Positions 36,552 through 45,925 of a stretch of 64,000 nt of DNA are shown here, piece after piece. Positions within the stretch are counted from its first letter, which is position 1, and each line of letters begins with the position of its first letter. Under the pieces are notes generated by a model. It was not told the DNA's origin. It saw nothing but the letters and a program-made list of their open reading frames with translations, and ran no database searches. Both the position numbers and the translations under genes were made by a program. The stretch comes from Imbricaverruca yamaguchii. Taxonomy: Eukaryota > Arthropoda > Thecostraca > Neoverrucidae. Location of the stretch: assembly GCA_034440575.1 (NCBI GenBank), contig JAOTOL010001392.1:612001-676000 (forward strand), read 5' to 3'.

Positions 36552-36898
36552 CATAGGCGCACCGGAGGGGGGAGGCCCCCATGAGACCAAAGTGCCCTTT
36601 TGGCCAAAAGTGCCCTTTTGACCGAAAAGTGCCCCATTGGCCGGAGTGTCCCAAATTCAGCCCAAAAATTACCTGCCTGATGTGCCCCGCCTGTGCCAAA
36701 GGTGCCCTATGGGTCCAAAACTGCCCTTTTGGCGATTTTTTTCCACGCTGCCCTCTCCCCCGGTTCAACAAATTTTCTAGTCTGCCCCGGACTGCAAAAA
36801 GTGCCCTTTTGGAGCAGGTCAGGTGCCCTTTTGGAGCCGGCCAAGTGCCCTTTCCGGTCCGCCTCACCCCCCTTGGTAAAATCCTGGATGTGCGCCTG
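36552..36898. mobile_element. hAT-like non-autonomous insertion
   Basis: An 8-bp direct duplication GGCATGAC lies at 36544-36551 and 36899-36906. The ends are imperfectly inverted: CATAGGCGCACCGG on the left, and CAGGCGCACATCC when the right end is read in reverse complement. The 8-bp duplication and CAGG(G)GCG-type ends are features of hAT elements. The interior is a degenerate array of AAGTGCCCTTTTGGCC units with no ORF of its own. The paralogous site near 1560-1580 lacks the insert. Confidence 0.6.
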
Positions 36899-37642
36899 GG
36901 CATGACTCTCACAAAATCATAGCGATCGAAAACAATGTCATCTTATTAATAATGTGCATTGATGTAGTTATCGTGATCGCCGAGTCTAGTCAATCACCAC
37001 ACACCACACCGAGTATACTAAAATGCACAACGGATCACATACATCAATCAACGCAATCGTTCTACTATTTATTTTTTACAACAGTTTAAAAACTCCACCA
37101 GTACCCAATGGCGAAACCAATTGCAAGAGTAGGCCACACTGGGTACACGCCTCTCCGATACGGCCAAGGAGTCAGAAAAGGTCAGTCCAGGAGATTCACA
37201 GAAGTGCCATCCGATGGTCTTGAAATGGACATGTCGGCTCGAATGGTTTCTTTGCTCTAGAGTCAGAAATGTAAAGTACAAAACTTCTGAAGATGGGAAT
37301 AATATCAGAAATCAACAGTTTTCAAATCGGTGGAATTGGAATGGTCCACGCACCAGGTGTGTCGCAACAGGAACATTTTTACTGCAACCCTGTTGGCACT
37401 TGTAATTATTTTCCTCCAAAAGGTTAAGTGCTGAGTTTTATATACCTTTGGTAGTGCTTGGACCCACCATATTTACCTTTTTGACCTCAATTACCAATTT
37501 GGCTTCTAATTCCCCTTGAAATTGACTTGGGACGGATCAAGTAGGATAATATTCCCACATCTCCAAAATACCACCATTTGCGGTAGTTGAAGCATAGCAA
37601 CACCAAACCAAGATCATAATGAACTTTCATGAAATCGAGTAA

Positions 37643-38356
37643 AGGACTGTTCACACCTAGCGTAATCTCGACGCAAAAAAGTCAGCGCAATGACGGACTA
37701 GGCGTAATCCCGGCGCACTGGGCGTAATTTCGACGCGTTGGCAGACCAGTGCAGCGACATCGCCTGGACGTGAGTACGCCAGCGATCAGCTGACATATCA
37801 GCTGTTTGGCAACAGAATCAGCTGTTTGACAACAGAATCAGCTGTTTAGATTTTGAAACTGCTTAAAGCATGAGTTGTGTCATACCTAAGTTAAAGGTGC
37901 CTTCAAAAATGTATTATCAGTGTTCTACTTACATATAACCCTTGGTTGTATCTTGGTTATATCATACCAATTTCCAGTATCGAAAACTTTTTAACGCAAA
38001 GTAGGTAAATACCTACCTGCCAGCCGTCCCTTCCCCTCACCTGTTCTTGGTCTGCTTGCATCTTCCGAGAGAGACATGCTGCAATCTACAACTTGAAAAA
38101 ACCGCAGCCGATGTGGCCCCAATCCGCCGAAGATCAGCAATATGGCGACTTTGCGTCAAGGACGCTGGTGCGCCGAGCGGAAAAGTTGAGAAAACCCAAC
38201 TTTGTCCGCTCGGAAATCGCTAGCGTTTTGTAGGACTCGGCGGACAGCTGACGTAATGCCGGCGCAATGGCAGAATCGGCAGACTCATTGGGCCCCATGC
38301 TAGCTTTGCGCCGATTCCGCCAGTGCGTCGAGATTACGCTAGGTGTGAACAGTCCT
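37643..38356. mobile_element. PIF/Harbinger-like MITE with perfect terminal inverted repeats
   Basis: The termini are perfect inverted repeats of about 31 bp starting AGGACTGTTCACACCTAGCG. The element is flanked by the 3-bp direct repeat TAA (37640-37642 and 38357-38359), as expected for PIF/Harbinger. It is 714 bp with no transposase ORF, so it is non-autonomous. The other copy of the host repeat, near 890-900, retains the uninterrupted sequence GCAGAGTTGTTCG, which is the empty site. Confidence 0.85.
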
Positions 38357-39534
38357 TAACTCTGCTTTCCCGAAATTATAATGTAGGTCAAGGTTACTAA
38401 ACAGAGGTCAGGTCGAATTATCTCTTGTTTCACAGTAAGGAGAAAACTTCTTTTGTGCAGAACATGATAAAAGAATGACATAGGCATTCTGCTTTCAAAT
38501 ATGTGTCCAGGTCAATGGTGTTGGGTCAGGTCAAGTATTATGCATATTCTACACTGCCGTCCTTTTTGTGGAGTTGGGATCTGTGTGCGCGTCAGCAACA
38601 GCGACGGGAGGCATTGTGCCAGCAATGTCGTCTTATGCCGAATGCTACTGTTCCTTGTGAACTTCAATTTCAATTCGGTTTTAGAGCCACCGAAGTAGTA
38701 CACCATGACATTTCGTGAACAAACAATGATCCGATATAACCCGACTCCGTGTGACTGGACCTTATTATGTGAAGCAAACATAAAGCATATAAAGAACAAA
38801 TATGCATAGAGGTGCAAGATGTTGGACAGTAGGAACGCATGGCATATGAAAGAAGTCTTCATATAGGTCCGGGGGACACGAATAAGGCCACAAGGGTACC
38901 GCACCCAAAAGAACTTCTGGTCGTGTTGCTGTCAGTACCCGTAATGATTACTTTAGTGGAAATAAGGTCAGTCTCGCTGCTGACAATTTGTTTTTCTGAT
39001 GTCATCAATATCCATTGATCGAAATGCATAACAAGAGCAGCTGTGTCTCAAGCAGATTCAATGCCTCTGACGAATTTATAAATATTAATGCATGGGTGAC
39101 ATTGGTATCCATTAATTGTAAGGTGAACGGTAGAATGCGCAGAAAGTGCCAACTAATGCACACAAAACTTTCGGAAAGTTTATGCCAAGCCGCGACCAAT
39201 CCCACACCATTCACCTCCACTGCCTACGGCCGTCGAGTGCATCCAGTCTACCAGGGTCGGATTTATACCTTGCTATCCTAGATGAGGAGAGTACAATTTC
39301 TCAGTTATGGAATACGGAGAGGACATTTTCCTTCCAACCTTGCCATCAGAATCTCACTTGAAGTTTCAGGTGAATCTTGAGCACTTTACCACAGGGCAAT
39401 TCGTTGTCGAATAACTCCATCGGACATCCAAATTGAAAACACATGGAGTAAACAACATGGGGGATAATTTTGTGAAGAGGATAATACTATTGATGGCGAA
39501 ATTCCAGGAAAAGCCCCTTTTTCAACCCTGACGT

Positions 39535-39970
39535 CCACTGTGACCGGTCAAGGTCGCAGAGGACATCGTCCACTGTGGCGGACCTGAGTCGCGGAGCACA
39601 CCGTCCACTGTGGTGGACCAGGGCCGCGCAGTACATTATGAAATATGGCAGACCAGGGTCGCGGAGTACTCCACCCACTGTGGTGAACCGGGGCCGTGTG
39701 GCACACCTACTATGACGGACTAGGGCTCCGAAGCATAGCGTCCACTGCGGCGGATCACGGCCGCGGAGTACATCATCTACTGTGGTGGATCAGGGTCGCG
39801 AAGCAAACCGTCCACTGTGGCGGATCAGGGCCGTGGAATATACCGTCCATTGCAACGGATCGGGGCCGCGGAGCACACCGTCCACTGTGGCGGATCGTGG
39901 CGCGGAGCACATTGTCCATTGTGGCAGACCGGGGCCGCGGAGTACACTATCCATTGCGGCGGATCATAGC
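39535..39970. repeat. 35-bp minisatellite, about 12 units
   Basis: Units start GTCCACTGTGGCGGATCAGG and continue GCCGCGGAGCACACC. Most are exactly 35 bp, with single 32- and 34-bp variants. Two plus frames (39696-40067 and 39782-40129) stay open across it because the unit lacks stops; nothing else supports them as genes. Confidence 0.85.
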
Positions 39971-42146
39971 CATCAACATGTCATATTGTCATGCCATGAC
40001 AGTGTCGTACATAGGATTTGCGAGAGAGGGCAAACTGATTTGGAAGGTGTCCACCTACCCAAATTAAAAAAGGCCGCGGATTGCCGCCAATATTTTTTCA
40101 AAGATGCTCTTTATATTTTTGGCATATAATAATTAGTCGCCAAATTCACTGCCCTGTGGAGGGGGCCAAATCTATCACCATTCTGAATTACCGGATTTCA
40201 ACCATAACTCCCCACATCCTGTTTGAAGGTTTTTTTGGTTTCCCTTCAAAAGTAACCTTAGGCTGCTGAAATTACACCTGAACAAATCACTAAGAAATAT
40301 ATAAATTTGTCAATATCAGGCATTCCAATTAATAACGCCGATCGCCAAAACGCCAACGTTCCTGAACGGGTACACCAGCCTTGCGCAGTCGGCGCGGTCC
40401 CCACCCTGCGTGCGCTTCTCCGGTTTCTGTTAGGCCACCCACGTTTTGCTGATTACTGCCACATCATAGTCTTGTGCCAAATTTGACATGTGGAAAGCCT
40501 GGTATGGCGACCCGCTTGAAAAAAGAACCGATAAATTCAATTCGATGTATTAGTTCTCTTCTTCCCACATTTTCCCCTGATTAAGAAATCCAGACACACT
40601 AAGCTTTCATGCGCCTCATCTCTTTGGATAAATAAGCTCTCAGATTGGCTACCGAGCCGTGACCCTACCCAGGTGTTTGCATTTTTTACCCGTTGCGTTT
40701 TCTTTTTCTATGTATGTGTTTTGGAGCTCCAGTCAATGTTTGTTAGGGGGCCGGAACACGTTTGAGACCGGATCTTTTTTTACAGCTTGGTTGCTTCTCA
40801 TACACCGGTAGTATTTTTAACCCACGCCGTCTTTCCGGTCAGATCCTCACACCCCGTATCGGGAGGGGGGGGGCGGTTAGTAAGCCCCTCTAAGATCCAA
40901 ACTGAGCATCGCACGAAAACGAAAGAGGTGTCATCGAAAAGCGCTCCATGAATAGGGTCCGGGTCCACCCCCGAAACAATTTTCCCCCAAAAGTAACGTC
41001 ACCAGGGGATTTTCACGATTTTCACGACTTTTCACGACTTACATTATGTTTTGGCTCTGGAGAGTTCGTTTTGGTGTATATATGAGAACAAATTATTTGG
41101 AATGAGAATAGGACAGCGAAATCGACCAGGGCTTTTTCCCCCCAAATACTTTTAGTTTTGAAATGTCAATTTTGAATTTTCAAGTTTTCCTTAATTTTCC
41201 TTTTCCAATAGGTAGATCAGACCGAGAAACGTTGTTGGAAGTCAACTTTCCTTAATAAGAACTGCTTACTTTAGCCAGAATTCTCTATTTGAACTGCAAT
41301 TTTGGAAATACGCAAAATTTATATGTAGTCAAAAACGAAAAAGTGACAAATCCCACTCGTAGGTTTCGTTGAATCCCTAAAGATAGGGAAACGCTGAAAG
41401 TTTCATCAAAGTATATGTATTCGTTAAAGCGTTACGACTGGTTGAACTTTTTTTGGGGGTGACCTCACTTGACCTTGGCTAACTCGTTCACCCTAGATGA
41501 CTTGACTTCAAAATTTTGAAACAGCGTGCTAAATTGATGTGGGAAAGGGCATGCCAAGTTTGGACGCGCTGCAGCACGCCGTTCGTCAGCTATCCGCGAA
41601 AAACCTTAGAGGGCGGTTGAAGACCCCCCCCCTCCCCGAGACGGAACGGGTTAAGTTATCGGCGCTTTTTCGAAGATGTTTTATTTATTGTCCGATATTT
41701 TTGTTTCTTGTTTCTGATAATTCCCTATTTGAGGCCCCGTGCGGTCTCATAACCCTGATGTGCCTTGAGGGCCCCCGTTATGCTTTTATGTAGCGCTTCT
41801 GGCTTCTGGTTTGTTTATTTCGAGCTGCAGAGCATATTTGAAGACCCTGTCGCTTTGCGAAACTCGGTATGCCTTGGATTACCGACATTAATTTGTGTGA
41901 TTACCGACGGAATGTTGATAATTCTTGGTAGCCCATGCTCAGCGTGACTTTCAGAGGTTCCTGCCCGACCGTTTGTGGCCTACGTGTGCGTCGTGATTTT
42001 TGTATCACCGGTACGACCCTTTTGAGCCTCAGCGTGGTTTTCAGGGGGTCAGGTGGGAACTTTTGAGGTCCCAGCGTCCTTTGGAGAAGCCCGTGCGCGA
42101 CTATTTTGACCAGATGCGATTTTTCGGGGCCCCGGTACGATTATTT
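39971..42146. other. gene-free stretch
   Basis: No recognisable gene. The motif TTCACGA recurs in a local tandem (41011-41040). The frames 41539-41793 and 41765-41947 have no domain. Confidence 0.4.
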
Positions 42147-42265
42147 GGTGGTTCGAGTCCCACCTGTCGTTATTCTTCGCCCGCGGCCAATCGGCGCGAG
42201 AGATTGTCCACGCTACATGACTCAACGGTCGATGTGTCGTAAAACCAATATCCAACCAACCAACC
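42147..42265 (+). mobile_element. tRNA-Val-like SINE, 5'-truncated copy
   Basis: This begins inside the B-box (GGTGGTTCGAGTCCCACCTG) and continues through the body shared with 20766-20914 (CTTCGCCCGCGGCCAATCGG, CATGACTCAACGGTCGATG), ending GTGTCGTAAAACCAAT plus an ACCAACCAACC tail. The tRNA 5' half is missing. Confidence 0.75.
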
Positions 42266-42427
42266 AGCGATTATTTGGGCCCAAACTGAAGTTTTAGGGA
42301 GACTAGCGCATTTTTTTCCAGAGCTCTACACGATTCTTGGGGGCCCCACAACCTGTCAGGGGGCAACTGCCCACAGTGACCCTTTCCCATTCGGCACGCC
42401 ACTGTGTCATGTAATTCTGCACCATTA

Positions 42428-45243
42428 GGGGAGGTTGTACCCAGCAGACCCAAATTCTTCATTTTTTGACCAAACTCTTTTATACTTTGTAATAATATAT
42501 TTGACCCCAATGCAATTGCTATGGAACAATCATTTTTTTCTATAAAACTGCCTTAAGCCAGGAAAAATCCAGATGGCGCCGTGCGCTGGGTCCGAAAGCC
42601 ACCCTCCAGTTTTTGAAGCATACCTGCAAAAGGAATGGGGCATTTACACTCAAATTTTTGCTAGCTGTTTGCAACCACATAAGCTAGGTCCCAAACCTAA
42701 AAAAAAGTTACTCTTTATACCAAATAGTCATGTGACAGTCTAATTTCCTAGGAAATGGAGAAAAAGGCTCGTGCGCACAACAGTTTTGAGCTTAATACCT
42801 AGCTGGTCAGTTTAGAAATCAATACAATCTTAAATTAAGAGGTTTAGGACCAAGTAACATCATTTTAGAACACATCTGGAAATTTTGAAGCTAATCTGAC
42901 CACAACTTTTGGAAAAATGTTGAAAATAATCAAGCCATGATGTTCAAAAAAGTGATTCTCTAAAATTAATGTTCAAAATTTACACTTCTAGCGTGATCTT
43001 ATTTGCTAATCTAAGTCAGTTCTTACTTGTTAGAAGCCTCCTGGGTTGTAGTCAGCTTCATCAGCCTTCTTCTGCAGGCTTTTGTCCTTCCTCCTCTGCT
43101 TGGTTTTCTTGCTACTTGCTGCCAGTGACGACAGCACACGACTCCTGTCCCGCCTGATCATTCCTCTGAATGTGTAGTATCCAGTACCTAGGTACAGTCC
43201 ATTGAACATTTCTACTTTTCCAGTTTCTCCATCATTATACTGGATCACTGCCTCATCGAGACCAATCTCTAGCCTCTTTCTGCCCGCAAACACCTCCTTG
43301 GGGCACTTGGTCCAGATGATGTTGTGGAGGGAGTCATTTGTGTTTTGAGTCCCTCCATTCAGGCACTTTTGTAGGAGATCTGGGGCTGCCAGACTCCTGA
43401 ACACAGGTTTGATCTCATCCATTATGTATGAAGGCAGTGCATTCTTGTTTGCCTTCTCATCTTTTGTGCACCATGTGCCACACATTTGATGCTCACCTTT
43501 GCGGTGGAAGTAGATAGCCCAAACAGCCTTCCTCTTTCCGCTTAGGTCACCTTTGTGGTCTCTGATGGCAGCACCATTGTGACCTTGCACTCTGGCGATG
43601 GCACACTTACTGAGCTTCTTTTGTCCACCAATACCTTTCACTTTCTTCCCACCATCTGCTGTTAATTGTTTGTTCTTGCACTCAGAGACCTTCTTCATTA
43701 GGTGATTGGTCATTATCTGTTGAATGTGCCCTACGCACTCAAGCTTTTCTATTTCCCTTTCTTCGTGCTCAGGAGGGACTGCTTCACTCACTGTCTTGAA
43801 TGATTTGCTGTCACCATCTCCCAGGAAAGAGGTGTACCTCAGCCCATGTGTCTTTTCAGAGCGTCTGAATACTGCTAGAGCTCCCTTCGGCTCCATGGAG
43901 CCAGCTGGTCCATCATGATTGGATGTACAATCAGACTTGTGGCCTGCCATCCATTCCTTGAGCTCCTCACCTGACATTCTGGTTTTGGCAAGTGCACAAG
44001 CCTGACAGTAGGAGGTGAGCAGTTCCACATCAAGGACTTTGCAGGTCAGGTCATTTGCAACACTGACGCATGTCACAACACCATTATTTTTAGGAAAACC
44101 CCCTTTTCTACCATGTGCCATCAACCGAAACAGCAACATCACAACCATCTTTCTTCAACTCCTCACCTGCTTTTGCCATGGATTTCTTTGACACATTTTT
44201 CAAGGCTGAGTGAATCCTGTTTGTATACTTTTCCCATGCTTTCACACTTACAGGGGGAGGCATGTTCAAATGCGTGAGCAGAGTTTCTGCTGCAGTCCTG
44301 TTTTTCCCAATGGCCAAAATTCCTTGAGTGAATCTGCTATTAACCTCATAGCCTCCCTTTGGTACCTCTTGATGTCCCTAGAGCTTGTGAGTACCCACAC
44401 TGGCACGCGTATCTCAGTGTAGACTGGCAGCCTCGCTGAGTCTCGGATACACACTTGAGATTACATTCCTGGCATTCTGGGCAGCACAGATTTGCAATGA
44501 GATCATTGAGCAAGTCCACATCCATCAAACGAAACCCAGTAATTTTCCTCTCTGTTCCAAATGTGCTCGTCATGACTTCATTCTGGATTTTTCGTCCAGA
44601 AGCAGACGTATCCAAGTCAACTTTTGGTGCGCCACAATCGCCTACAATACCTTCTCCAGCATCCTCTGCTCCTGTCTGTTGATCCAACCTAGGTTTTTTC
44701 ACCACATGCTGGTTGCCTTGAAACTTCCGTCGGTTTTTGCCCCGATATCTGCCCATTTCTGGCCAAAATAGCAACAATATCAAGCACGCAAAACTTCGTC
44801 ACCATCAGAATATCGCTAAACAAGCCCACAGGATGTAAACAATTCCAGCGTCTCGGCTCTCAGCTGACAACCATGAAACGAGTTCTCTGATTGGCCGGCT
44901 GCCGCAAGGCCACGCTCTAACAACCAATGAAAATCGATTTAACAAATGAATCGCCGCACTGGATCGACGCTATTCAGCGTCAAAAGATCTATCGATTCGT
45001 GCTTAAAGTGTGAAAATCCGTCCATAAATATCGATGATATGGGTAAAAATATAAGACCAGTGTCCGAAGAAGGAAAGCATAGGTAGATAAAAACTACTTT
45101 TTGAGATATTATTATACTTCAATGCCAAAAAAGAGCAACGCCATTCGAAAGACCATGCTTCAATTGCCCGAAAACAGCACAAAAAAAAACAAGAAGATTG
45201 ATGATTTTGCCCAAACTCGATCGTGAAGGGGTACACCCTCCCC
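42428..45243 (-). mobile_element. Mutator-like DNA transposon (MULE), defective
   Basis: It encloses the broken transposase at 43030-44783. Candidate termini are GGGGAGGTTGTACCCA at 42428-42443 and the inverted GGGGAGGGTGTACCCC at 45228-45243, 14 of 16 identical. A matching 9-bp target duplication was not found, so the boundaries are tentative. Confidence 0.5.
43030..44783 (-). pseudogene. Mutator-like transposase, three frameshifts
   Basis: Four overlapping minus frames join into one family-like order. 44783-44346 has a Cys-rich zinc-binding segment (CCPECQECNLKC ... CQCG). 44454-44266 continues with SSRDIKRYQREAMRLIADS. 44317-44108 has NMPPPVSVKAWEKYTNRIHS and ends CDVAVSVDGTW. 44148-43030 has NNGVVTCVSVANDLTCKVLD, SYCQAC, GDGDSKSF and KLECVGHIQ. 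The order SVDGTW, GDGDSK, then KLECVGH is that of the animal Mutator-like transposase domain, a DDE nuclease that cuts and pastes DNA; the first two Asp residues are kept. Frame changes fall near 44400-44450, 44300 and 44120. The rest of the coding sequence looks otherwise well kept, so the copy is probably recently dead. Confidence 0.8.
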
Positions 45244-45728
45244 ATAAGCATCCAGGAATAGCTCATCTGTTTAATCACTCACACGTGATTTTAACTCCCA
45301 AGTTCTCCAGACAGTTTGAGGAAAGTCAAACATCTGCTACATGGACAGGCAAGGATTGACTATTAGGCAACAGGGACACAATGGAATTAAGATCATAGTA
45401 CTTTTGCTGCAATGCATACCTTCTTCCACAAACTGAGTTGGAGATGTATGCGCTCCTGAAGTTTGGTCAGGGTTGAAGTTGGAGATTGGTGGAGCAGCAC
45501 TGGGAAGGACATAAGATATGTTTCAAAGAACTTCTTTCTGTTTACATTAACAACGCAGGTAATGAAGTAACACTTTCATTGATGGACTTCTATGGTGTCC
45601 TGAGTGAGCAATATAATCGAGATGGGTTCTTGTGATATACCTTATAAAAGTAAGGTTATGAGGTAGTTTTTAGACACCAGTAGGAATGGTATGGATTCAC
45701 TCATAAGTGAATCAATACCACAACCTAA

Positions 45729-45915
45729 TATTTAAGACAACGAAGAATGGCTCTTAAGTGCTCCTGGGTTTTAGACATTCGTCCATCGTCAGGAGTCAAC
45801 TCCTGACGATGGCCCCTGGCCGAAACGTTGAGTAATATAGCATAATCCCTAACGCTACTTTTGATGTAAGCTCAGCACCTCCTGGTATATTGAGGGACGT
45901 ACATTTCGTCTCACG
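45729..45915 (+). mobile_element. retrozyme-like 187-bp element with target-site duplication
   Basis: It is flanked by identical 10-bp repeats CACAACCTAA (45719-45728 and 45916-45925). Segment A (to about 45782) matches the start of 35823-36023, including GAAGAATGGCTCTTAAGTGC. A perfect 14-bp inverted repeat (45783-45796 / 45799-45812) overlaps a hammerhead-like core, and segment B (45830-45915) follows. Size, short duplications and an internal hammerhead resemble metazoan retrozymes and Penelope-like element repeats. No ORF is present, so mobilisation would need enzymes supplied in trans. Confidence 0.6.
45799..45833 (+). ncRNA. hammerhead-ribozyme-like motif (type I)
   Basis: The order is ACTC (stem I), CTGACGA (core box 1, 45803-45809), a stem-loop GGCC-CCT-GGCC with one extra T before it (stem II), GAAA (box 2), CGTT, then GAGT (45830-45833), which pairs with ACTC. 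A15.1 C15.2 with G16.2 U16.1 gives the minimal stem III known from type I motifs, and ACGU is self-complementary, so a dimer could form. Predicted cleavage is after U45829. The unpaired T at 45810 in stem II and the competing 14-bp hairpin are weaknesses. Confidence 0.5.
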
Positions 45916-45925
45916 CACAACCTAA

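Larger units (their letters stand above)
36055..39260. repeat. ~2 kb dispersed repeat, right member of inverted pair IR-1 (with insertions)
   Basis: The reverse complement aligns along the length of 84-2030. It is longer because of a hAT-like insert (36552-36898) and a Harbinger-like MITE (37643-38356). Small divergent minus- and plus-strand frames within it are not conserved in the other member. Confidence 0.75.

Noticed and set aside
39696..40129. Two overlapping 115-123-residue frames
   Set aside because: Both are open only because the 35-bp unit lacks stops; there is no conservation beyond the repeat.
45228..45243. Firm Mutator boundaries with target-site duplication
   Set aside because: The 16-bp termini match at 14 positions, but no 9-bp direct duplication flanks them, so the boundaries are only tentative.
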